DNA from: Geitlerinema sp. PCC 7407
GTDB taxonomy: Bacteria; Cyanobacteriota; Cyanobacteriia; PCC-7407
Direction: 5' to 3'
NCBI RefSeq assembly: GCF_000317045.1
Contig: NC_019703.1
Location: forward strand, 4,162,934-4,226,933
Length of the DNA: 64,000 nt
Position 1 is the stretch's first letter, and the number at the start of each line of letters is the position of its first letter. The position numbers were made by a program, and so were the translations under genes. Under the pieces are notes generated by a model that saw only the letters and a program-made list of their open reading frames with translations, had not been told where the DNA came from and made no database searches. This document shows positions 56,524-64,000 of the stretch, piece after piece.

Positions 56524-57174
56524 TTAGTAGAGGCGTTGCACGTAGAGTCTTAGGCCGCTGAGCTTGGTACTGATGGAGTCTTCGACCTTGTCCGGGGTGA
56601 GGTCGAGCATTTCTCCGCCCACCAGCTGGAAGAGGTCCTCGGTTTGCATTTTGAGCACCCACTCGTTGAAGTCAGAGCGAGAGACGCGATCGCCCATTTC
56701 GCGGCGGAGGCGGTAGATGGGGACGAGGTCCTCTAGGTTGTAGTCGCGGTTGAGGCGATCGTAGGTTTCGAGAGCTGCCTGCTTGAAGGCGTCGTAGGAG
56801 GCGATCGCGTCGACCGGGGTCTGGGCAGCCGCTGGGCTCGCGCCAGCTTCGCGGATCAGCTGTAGCAGCGTATTGGCCGTGTTTTTGCCGACCTGGGCCG
56901 AAAAGGAGAAGTTGGAGCGCAAACTGGCCAGCAGCGCGTCGCGAACCACGTCGCGTTGAGGCGTGAGCTTGCGCTTCTGGACATCAACAAAGGCGATCGC
57001 GCTTTTTTTCTCTAGTTCGTCGATAAATTTTTGATAGTCGCCAGATTTCTCACCTTTTCTGACAATTTTTCGATTCAGATCGCCGCGCTTTACCTCGGGA
57101 TTTGCCGTGCCCAATTCCCAGAGCGCCAACAGCAGACGCACCTTGGCATCAACATCTGAGCCTTTCAGAGCCAT
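56524..57174 (-). CDS. Putative winged-helix protein, first gene of the ATPase-nuclease operon
   Basis: A 216-residue protein. ATG 57174 (MALKGSDVDAKVRLLLALWE) is chosen over the TTG at 57183; AGGA lies 9 bases upstream. The first 75 residues look like a winged helix: VRLLLALWELGTANPEVKRG, LNRKIVRKGEKSGDYQKFID, ELEKKSAIAFVDVQKRKLTP. A second, similar unit may be at the C-terminus (SRSDFNEWVLKMQTEDLFQL, VGGEMLDLTPDKVEDSISTK). No catalytic motif is seen. It lies 33 bases upstream of the ATPase gene, same strand. It is HIP1-rich and GC-rich, unlike the ATPase. It could be the DNA-binding or regulatory subunit. Confidence 0.65.
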   Translation of the reverse strand: MALKGSDVDAKVRLLLALWELGTANPEVKRGDLNRKIVRKGEKSGDYQKFIDELEKKSAIAFVDVQKRKLTPQRDVVRDALLASLRSNFSFSAQVGKNTANTLLQLIREAGASPAAAQTPVDAIASYDAFKQAALETYDRLNRDYNLEDLVPIYRLRREMGDRVSRSDFNEWVLKMQTEDLFQLVGGEMLDLTPDKVEDSISTKLSGLRLYVQRLY

Positions 57175-57379
57175 AGAAATCAATCCTGGATAGATAACGG
57201 TTTGGAACGAGGTTCACTAACCAGAATTCCCGCAGCAGTAGCCCGGTTATCAGCGATAGAAAGAAAAGTTTGTATTTAAGTTAAATTGACAAAGTTGAGC
57301 GATCGCACTCTGATTCAGGAAGCGATCGCTCACCGACAGAAATTCCTACAATAAAAGGGCAGCGTTGGCGAAATTCAGG

Positions 57380-57949
57380 ATGAAAATCATTTTCAAGCGC
57401 ATCTTTGCTTTCACCGCAGCCCTGATTCTCGGATTTTTCGGCGCAAGCGGCTTGTTTTCGGGGCAGGCGGCGATCGCCGCTCCCGTCGTGGCCAAAGCCA
57501 TTATTCAAGGCACCTCCGAATCGGGCGATGTGACCGGTGAAGCCTGGTTTCGCGAAACGGCCAGCGGCCTGGAAATTCGGGCTGTCCTGGACAACGCGCC
57601 CGATGGCAAGCACGGCTTTCACATTCACGAGTTTGGGAGCTGCGCCAAGCGGGGCACCGCCGCAGGCGGCCACTACAACCCCGACGGCGTGAAGCACGGC
57701 TACTTGCCCAAGGACGGCTTCCAGAATGCCCACGCGGGCGACCTGGGCAACATCGAGGTCAACCAAAAAGGCGAGGCCACCTATGAGGTGACCGTGCCCG
57801 GTCTGGCCCTCAGCTCTGGCCCCTACGCGATCGCCGGTCGCGCCCTGATTATTCACGCTGATGAAGACGACTTTGGCCAGCCTGTCGGCAATGCGGGCGA
57901 TCGCATCGGCTGCGGCACCATTGTGATCAGCAGCCCCGACGCAGCCTAG
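57380..57949 (+). CDS. sodC: Cu/Zn superoxide dismutase, exported
   Basis: A 189-residue enzyme dismutating superoxide, probably in the periplasm. ATG 57380 gives a signal peptide (MKIIFKRIFAFTAALILGFF... AAIAAPV). Metal ligands are visible: KHGFHIHEFGSC (HIH), GGHYNPDGVKHG, FQNAHAGDLGNIEV (bridging and zinc residues) and ALIIHADEDDFGQPVGNAGD, with the active-site Arg and disulfide Cys in GDRIGCGTIVI. The full ligand set of a functional enzyme is present. Many cyanobacteria rely on Fe-, Mn- or Ni-SOD, so a SodC is worth noting. It stands alone between the nuclease operon and ychF. Confidence 0.94.
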   Translation: MKIIFKRIFAFTAALILGFFGASGLFSGQAAIAAPVVAKAIIQGTSESGDVTGEAWFRETASGLEIRAVLDNAPDGKHGFHIHEFGSCAKRGTAAGGHYNPDGVKHGYLPKDGFQNAHAGDLGNIEVNQKGEATYEVTVPGLALSSGPYAIAGRALIIHADEDDFGQPVGNAGDRIGCGTIVISSPDAA

Positions 57950-58120
57950 AGCGCGATCGCGTTTTTCCCTGGAGGCAGATCGCGATCCAGTTCATAATGC
58001 TCTTTGTGCTAACCGCGATCGCGCCGATTTTGCGGGCCGTTTCGCCTGACTCCCAGGCCCAGCGCCGCAGCCTCGAAGGGCGATCGCCCACCCAATCCCA
58101 CGCTTACCTCCTCGCCCACC

Positions 58121-59215
<1,095 letters not shown>

Positions 59216-59228
59216 AGTCCCGCCTCCC

Positions 59229-60281
59229 ATGAGCACCTCAACCGATCGGCTCCAAAGCTACGACCCCAGCGGTATCGGCGTTGATAATGGCAATCTCTAC
59301 GGGCTGCCCTTTGACTACGACAGCGCCCAAACCATCGTGTTTGGGGTGCCCTGGGAGGTGACGGTTTCCTACGGCGCAGGCACGGCCCAAGGCCCCAGGG
59401 CGGTCCTGGAGGCCTCGCGCCAGCTCGATCTGTACGATTTCGACCATCCGGAGGGCTGGCGCAGCGGCATCTTTATGCAGGAGATTCCGGCGGCGATCGC
59501 CCACCAGAGCGACACCCTCCGTCAGCAGGCGGCCCGGATCATCGACCACCTCGAACAGGGCCAGCCCCTCGAGAGCGACCCCGCGCTGGTACAGCTCCTC
59601 CAGCAGATCAATCAAGCCTGCGAGGGGATGAATCAGTGGCTCTATGGGGAAACCAAACGGGCGATCGCGGGCGGCAAGCGAGTGGGAGTGATCGGCGGCG
59701 ATCACAGCGTGCCCCTGGGCTATCTGCGCGCCCTGGCCGAGCACCATTCTGACTTTGGGATTTTGCACATCGACGCCCACGCCGACCTGCGGGACGCCTA
59801 CGAAGGCTTCCAGTACTCCCACGCCTCGATCATGTTCAATGCCCTCCAGATTCCCCAGATTTCCAAGCTGGTTCAGGTGGGGATTCGGGATGTGTGCCAC
59901 GACGAAGTGCAGCGAGTGCAGCAGTCCGGCGATCGCATCGTCAGCTACTACGATCCCCTGCTCAAGTCCAAGGGCTACGCTGGCATCCCCTGGCGCGACC
60001 TGTGCCGAGACATCGTCGCTGAGCTACCCCAAAAGGTCTACGTCAGCTTCGATGTGGACGGCCTCGACCCCAAGCTCTGTCCCCACACCGGCACTCCAGT
60101 CCCCGGCGGCCTCGAGCTAGAGGAGGCCTTTTGCCTGTTTCGGGAGCTGGTGCACAGCGATCGCCAGATTATCGGATTCGACGTTTGCGAAGTGGGCAAC
60201 GACGAATGGGACGGCAACGTCGGTGCCCGAGCGGTTTACAAGCTCTGCAACCTCATGAGCCTGTCTCACACCAAAGCCTAA
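59229..60281 (+). CDS. Ureohydrolase (agmatinase/arginase family)
   Basis: A 350-residue binuclear-metal hydrolase from ATG 59229; the frame reaches back into ychF, where it is a shadow. Metal ligands: GVIGGDHSVPLGYL (His), ILHIDAHADLRDAY (D-x-H-x-D) and VYVSFDVDGLDPKLCPHTGT (D-x-D). The family signature PVPGGLELEEAFCL and the terminal GFDVCEVGNDEWDGN follow. Long cyanobacterial members of this family include agmatinase, arginase and the nickel-dependent guanidine hydrolase (GdmH); I cannot decide among these from sequence alone. The gene is cotranscribed with ychF, judging from the 13-base gap. Confidence 0.88.
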   Translation: MSTSTDRLQSYDPSGIGVDNGNLYGLPFDYDSAQTIVFGVPWEVTVSYGAGTAQGPRAVLEASRQLDLYDFDHPEGWRSGIFMQEIPAAIAHQSDTLRQQAARIIDHLEQGQPLESDPALVQLLQQINQACEGMNQWLYGETKRAIAGGKRVGVIGGDHSVPLGYLRALAEHHSDFGILHIDAHADLRDAYEGFQYSHASIMFNALQIPQISKLVQVGIRDVCHDEVQRVQQSGDRIVSYYDPLLKSKGYAGIPWRDLCRDIVAELPQKVYVSFDVDGLDPKLCPHTGTPVPGGLELEEAFCLFRELVHSDRQIIGFDVCEVGNDEWDGNVGARAVYKLCNLMSLSHTKA

Positions 60282-60327
60282 TTGTCACAGCCGCATTCCT
60301 GCGAGCGGCGGCGCGCCTGAGTCTGGG

Positions 60328-60999
60328 CTATTGCAGCCCCAGTCGGGACTGGTGCAGCCAGCACCCCGCCCCCTCTACCAAGAACCAGGCGTCGCCTTTT
60401 TCGTCCACGGTGCGATCGGTGATTTCGACAAACGATCCACCACCAAAGGCCGTCACCACCTCGCCCCAGGGCCGACGACGACAGTTGCTGCCCTCACTCG
60501 CGGGACCAATCGTCTTGGCCATGCGCGGAAACACGTCAGCGTCATCAGCCAGATTGTCGTCCTCGTGATAAATGTTGTCCATGTCCGGCTCCGGCGTCTC
60601 TGCAACCGGGCCATCTTCGCCGTAGATGTTGTCCATATCCGGCTCTGGTGACTGGGGCGCGGAGTCGTCTTCACCGTAAATATTGTCCATGTCTGGCTCT
60701 GGCGTCTCAGCCACCGGACCATCTTCGCCGTAGATATTGTCCTGATCTGCCTCGGGGGTGGGCGACGGAGTTCTGTCTGTTGTCCGGTCGGCCGCTGGCC
60801 GCTGGGGCCGCGCGTCGCTCACTGACGGCGTCTTGGAGGCCTGGGGCGCTGCGGGCGCTTGAGCAACCGTTGTGGGTGACTCAGCGCGCGATCGCGCCAT
60901 ATCGGCATCTGCCCGCGACAGCAGCCCAATGCTGATTCCACCGATCGCCCCTGCTAGGATGGCCACACCAAGGAGCGATCGCACGATTTGTTGATTCAT
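60328..60999 (-). CDS. Secreted/anchored protein with four 18-residue acidic repeats and a C-terminal SH3-like region
   Basis: A 223-residue protein with a membrane anchor or signal peptide (VRSLLGVAILAGAIGGISIG). After a Pro/Ala/Ser-rich linker come four exact-length 18-residue repeats at 81-98, 99-116, 117-134 and 135-152, consensus TPEPDMDNIYGEDGPVAE. Each repeat carries D-N-I-Y-G/H-E-D. The C-terminal region (about 165-223) contains RPWGEVVTAFGGGSFVEITD and GDAWFLVEGAGCWLHQSRLG, resembling a small SH3b-like beta domain. The repeats are strongly acidic and could bind divalent cations or a partner. The family is unknown. Confidence 0.8.
   Translation of the reverse strand: MNQQIVRSLLGVAILAGAIGGISIGLLSRADADMARSRAESPTTVAQAPAAPQASKTPSVSDARPQRPAADRTTDRTPSPTPEADQDNIYGEDGPVAETPEPDMDNIYGEDDSAPQSPEPDMDNIYGEDGPVAETPEPDMDNIYHEDDNLADDADVFPRMAKTIGPASEGSNCRRRPWGEVVTAFGGGSFVEITDRTVDEKGDAWFLVEGAGCWLHQSRLGLQ
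60544..60759 (-). repeat. Four 54-bp coding repeats
   Basis: Four tandem 54-base units in frame within the preceding gene encode the 18-residue acidic motif. Units 1-3 keep IYGED; unit 4 has IYHED. Divergence is greatest at the outer units, as is usual for slippage arrays. Confidence 0.9.
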
Positions 61000-61479
61000 G
61001 GGGACCTCAGGGTTGGTACAAGGTTATTTCTGGACCTAGGAAATAACCACAGTCCTTCCTGCTGCGATCGCGGAAAATATAGCCCCAGCCAATTCAAAAA
61101 CTGTCACGTTCCTCATCATTTCAATCCTAACAAAAGCCCGTTTCAATCTATTTTTCAGTGCTTTAATCAAAATTTCTCACTTAAGCAATTCCACAGGAGC
61201 CGCGTTAATAAATTTCTCTTAAAATCATCGTTTGAAAAACTCAGGATTTCTGGAAAAAACATGCATTGTTAGTAACACCTGAGATAAACAAATCAGTTTT
61301 AGCGTGGCTCTAGTCTTTAAGAATCTGCGGTATCTTAGATAGCCCTGCATCTAGCAGCTTCAAGCAAATTTTCCGGTGTGACCAAAAATTTTCTGACCGC
61401 ATCCAGTGATACCCAAATTCCGGCTTTCAGACACCTCGGCTCTGCCTCTTTCGCAGCATCACCTCTAGACCCAAAACGC

Positions 61480-61513
61480 AAAAGCCCCGAAACCGTGCGG
61501 TTTCGGGGCTTTT
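61480..61513 (-). terminator. Strong hairpin terminator downstream of the tRNA-Thr fragment
   Basis: A 15- to 16-bp perfect stem AAAAGCCCCGAAACCG / CGGTTTCGGGGCTTTT with a minimal loop. On the minus strand it lies 7 bases after the 3' end of the tRNA-Thr remnant, as expected for the tRNA's original terminator. Confidence 0.85.
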
Positions 61514-61520
61514 GACTGAA

Positions 61521-61568
61521 AGCTGGTGACAAGACTCGAACTTGCGACCGGCTGATTACAAATCAGCC
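61521..61568 (-). tRNA. Partial tRNA-Thr (UGU anticodon), 3' half only; probable attachment-site remnant
   Basis: Read on the minus strand: an anticodon stem GCTGA / TCAGC around a loop TTTGTAA with anticodon TGT (Thr); a short variable region; a T-arm GCAAG, TTCGAGT, CTTGT; and the acceptor 3' strand CACCAGC plus discriminator T. The 5' half (acceptor 5' strand GCTGGTG, D-arm) is missing; sequence further upstream on this strand does not resemble it. The fragment cannot make a working tRNA. Such 3' halves are left when a tyrosine-integrase element inserts into a tRNA gene, which points to an element on the right, carrying hsdR. Confidence 0.75.
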
Positions 61569-62041
61569 TAAATTCCTTGTCATGTCTAGGTTTCAGGCTT
61601 TTTTCCAAAAATCGATACCCATTTGATACCCAAAATGGGCTGCTTCATCAAAACTTCACACTTGGATCCCGGTTCATCGTCCGAGTTCACTGCTGAGGGA
61701 GTCCGCGATCGCCCTTTTCTGACTTAAGCATCTAGACCCAGCTCATCCCAAAAACAGGGTAGGGTTGACGACCAAGCTTAGCGTCCTGCCAGGGCCGATA
61801 TCATCGCTTCCAGGGTCTAGACAGCTGCTGTATGCAAGGGGGCAGTCTCCCTCCTTCCAGTTGATTGGCTTGCGCGATCGCCTCTCGGCAGACGTCTCAG
61901 GCCACGAAGAATCCTAATACTGCATGAAGTTGACATAACCTACCGGGTTTCTTTTCGCCCTGTGGGTACACTGTGATGAGATATTTTTTGCGTTCTTGAA
62001 AATTAATTTGCCACAGTTTCAAAGGTTGGTGAAAGCTCACA

Positions 62042-64000
62042 ATGGCTAATGAAGCAAATACTTGTCGTCACTATGTCGTGCCAAAGCTGGAAAAGGCAGG
62101 CTGGGACGGACTAGAACATACCTACACTGAGCAGTACTATTTCACCGCTGGAAAGCTGAAGCCAAAGAGTCGACACCAATTACGGGGTCACAAGAAGTTT
62201 GCGGATTACGTGTTGCTTTACGCAGGTAGTTTTCCCTTAGCCATTGTGGAAGCAAAGCAGAAACGGAAAGATCCGAATGACGGGCTTGACCAAGCTAAGG
62301 ACTATGCACAAATTTTAGGTGTAAAGTTCGCCTATTCGACCAATGGTCAGGGGATTGTAGAGCACGACTTTACAACAGGTCTTCAGTCAGACGTGATGGA
62401 TTCATTTCCAAGTCCTGACGAGCTATGGCAAAGGTTGAGAAAAAGCCAGGGCTTGAATGATGAACTTATCGCAGAATGTCTTTCAAAACCTTTTGATGCA
62501 ATCGCAGATAAACTACTAGCTCCGTTCAATCCCAACAATGGCAAGGAACCTCGTTACTATCAGAGAATTGCGATCAACAGAGCAGTAGAAGTGATTTTGA
62601 GGGGACGACAGCGTCTGTTGATCACAATGGCTACAGGAACAGGAAAAACAAGTGTTGCTTTTCAAATCTGCTGGAAATTGTCTCGTATTGGATGGAATGC
62701 AACGGGAGAGCACCGATCGCCTCGTATCCTATTTTTAGCCGATCGAAATGTACTAGTCGATGATCCAAGGAATAAGGATTTTGCGGCTTTTGGTGAAGAC
62801 AAAATTCGAAAGATTCAAGGTAGTGCCACAAAAGGAAGAGAGCTATATTTTGCTACTTATCAGGCGATCGCCCAAGACACAATGCGCCCTGGTTTGTATC
62901 GCGAATATAGTCCCAACTATTTTGATCTGATTATTGTGGATGAGTGTCATCGGGGCAGCGCCAGGGATGAAAGTAACTGGCGAGCAATTCTGAATTATTT
63001 TCAACCTGCCTATCAGCTGGGTTTGACAGCAACACCCAAACGGGAAGACAACGTAGACACCTATGCTTACTTTGGCAATCCCATCTACACCTACAGCTTG
63101 AAGCAAGGGATCGAGGATGGATTTCTTGCCCCCTATCGGGTGTATCGCATTTCTACTCGATCGGATAGGGATGGATGGCAAGCTGCTGAAGGAGAACTGG
63201 ATCGCTATGGCCGCACTATTCCAACAGAGCTATATCAAACACCAGACTTCGAGCGGAAACTGGTCAGAAAGTCGAGAACTTGGGCGATCGCCCAACACAT
63301 TACAGATTTTTTGAAGCGCACTAATCGCAACGCCAAAACCATCGTTTTCTGTGTAGATGAAGAGCATGTCAAAGAGATGGTAAAAGCACTCAATAATCTG
63401 AATGCTGATATCACCAAAGACAACCCAGACTACATCAGCCGCATCACCTCAGATGCCAAAGAACTGGGTAAAGCCAAGCTCTATGACTTCAAGGACGTAC
63501 AGAATACAAGCCACGTGATCGCGGTAACGTCCAAGCTATTAACAACAGGTGTTGATGTGCCCCTATGTCAGAACGTGGTTTTGGCAAGGGTGATACGTTC
63601 CATGACAGATTTCAAGCAAATCATCGGACGTGGCACCCGCGTCAAGGAAGAAAAGGGCAAAACTTACTTTAATATTCTGGATTACACCAACAGTACGGTC
63701 CTATTTGACGATAAAGAGTTTGATGGAGAACCGGACCTGATCCAAGAGTCTGAGATTGATGATAAGGGGCAAACAATTCCGAGTAGTGAGCACACCCAAG
63801 ATTTTGAGCAGGATGAGGAAGATCCCAACTATGGCTGGCATGGCCTACCCTCCGAAGAAGACGACGAACTACCGCGTAAGTTCTATGTAGATGGAGACAC
63901 CGAAGAAATTGTTGATGAACGGCGCTACGACCTGACCGAGGATCAGCAACTTCAGCTATCCCGACTAGTGGACTTTACACGGGAGGAGGTCAGAACGCTA
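62042..64000 (+). CDS. hsdR: Type I restriction enzyme R subunit (runs off right edge)
   Basis: An open frame of 653 codons from ATG 62042 to the end. It is the motor-nuclease subunit of a type I restriction-modification complex, which cuts foreign DNA after translocation. The N-terminal nuclease has GHKKFADYVLLYAGSFPLAI (Asp) followed by VEAKQKRKD (E-x-K). Helicase motifs: RLLITMATGTGKTSVAFQIC (I), ILFLADRNVLVDDP (Ia), LIIVDECHRGSARDESNW (II, DECH), YQLGLTATPKRED (III), KTIVFCVDEEH (IV), VTSKLLTTGVDVPLC (V) and FKQIIGRGTRVKEEKGKTYF (VI). It is of the EcoEI-like R group. hsdM and hsdS are expected just to the right or to be absent; none lies on the left. Two HIP1 octamers occur in it. Confidence 0.94.
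   Translation, partial: MANEANTCRHYVVPKLEKAGWDGLEHTYTEQYYFTAGKLKPKSRHQLRGHKKFADYVLLYAGSFPLAIVEAKQKRKDPNDGLDQAKDYAQILGVKFAYSTNGQGIVEHDFTTGLQSDVMDSFPSPDELWQRLRKSQGLNDELIAECLSKPFDAIADKLLAPFNPNNGKEPRYYQRIAINRAVEVILRGRQRLLITMATGTGKTSVAFQICWKLSRIGWNATGEHRSPRILFLADRNVLVDDPRNKDFAAFGEDKIRKIQGSATKGRELYFATYQAIAQDTMRPGLYREYSPNYFDLIIVDECHRGSARDESNWRAILNYFQPAYQLGLTATPKREDNVDTYAYFGNPIYTYSLKQGIEDGFLAPYRVYRISTRSDRDGWQAAEGELDRYGRTIPTELYQTPDFERKLVRKSRTWAIAQHITDFLKRTNRNAKTIVFCVDEEHVKEMVKALNNLNADITKDNPDYISRITSDAKELGKAKLYDFKDVQNTSHVIAVTSKLLTTGVDVPLCQNVVLARVIRSMTDFKQIIGRGTRVKEEKGKTYFNILDYTNSTVLFDDKEFDGEPDLIQESEIDDKGQTIPSSEHTQDFEQDEEDPNYGWHGLPSEEDDELPRKFYVDGDTEEIVDERRYDLTEDQQLQLSRLVDFTREEVRTL

Larger units (their letters stand above)
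61000..62041. other. AT-rich region with tRNA remnant, no protein gene
   Basis: About 1 kb between the acidic-repeat gene and hsdR. It holds a terminator (61480-61513) and a tRNA-Thr 3' half (61521-61568), described separately. Near 61614-61639 are a direct repeat (GATACCCA, twice, 11 bases apart) and an inverted repeat CCCATTT / AAATGGG. Plus-strand frames up to 94 codons here lack resemblance to any protein. Confidence 0.6.

Overview
The window comes from a fairly GC-rich cyanobacterium. The octamer GCGATCGC (HIP1) occurs throughout genes and spacers, and the gene set is cyanobacterial: a ppc with the typical cyanobacterial N-terminus, a three-subunit proton-translocating transhydrogenase, a glycine-tailed RRM protein, a DUF1574 protein, a PEP-CTERM protein and a SelD fused to an NADH-dehydrogenase-like domain. 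I cannot name the species. No rRNA gene, complete tRNA, CRISPR array or intact insertion sequence was seen.

Layout. 0-5 kb: 5' part of ppc (minus), a small membrane protein, and a 1080-residue DUF1574/SGNH membrane protein. 5-11 kb: ammonium transporter with an NtcA-type box upstream, a secreted or anchored GDSL hydrolase, ispH, a VWA-like protein and a cyanobacterial hypothetical. 11-19 kb (all minus): a PP2C phosphatase followed by an FHA-CHAT protease, a glycerophosphodiester phosphodiesterase, a membrane protein and a TPR protein. 19-28 kb: an RRM RNA-binding protein, a HerA-like ATPase, a GAF-GAF histidine kinase, a START/cyclase-like protein and the pntA1-pntA2-pntB operon. 28-37.6 kb: cysteine desulfurase, folK, a Nudix hydrolase, a photolyase, a PEP-CTERM protein, a geranylgeranyl-reductase-family flavoprotein, a 61-residue conserved protein, frr-pyrH and a thioredoxin-like protein.

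37.6-40.4 kb is an AT-rich two-gene block without HIP1 (MBOAT O-acyltransferase plus DltD/SGNH-like partner), probably acquired and probably acylating a surface glycan. 40.4-44.7 kb is a tight plus-strand run for selenium tRNA modification (selD fusion, mnmH) ending in an RsmB/NSUN-type methyltransferase. Convergent to it is a glutathione/formaldehyde group (fghA, gst, a PPC/DUF296 gene, and adhC further on), interrupted by an orphan parA.

49.3-57.2 kb looks like an accessory island: small membrane and secreted proteins, an NB-ARC/TPR NLR-like protein, a 52-codon Pmp3/YqaE gene, and a three-gene minus-strand operon of a putative winged-helix protein, a large P-loop ATPase and a DUF1802-like/PD-(D/E)XK nuclease. 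I know no described defence system with exactly this composition; it is my best candidate for a new system. 57.3-61 kb returns to core genes (Cu/Zn superoxide dismutase, ychF, a ureohydrolase, a secreted repeat protein). At 61.5 kb a 3' half of tRNA-Thr(UGU) with its terminator suggests the boundary of an integrated element that carries the type I restriction gene hsdR, which runs off the right edge.

Several intergenic hairpins have HIP1 octamers built into their stems. Many start codons were moved inward from the longest possible frame by using ribosome-binding sites, neighbours or family length; each case is noted in its entry.
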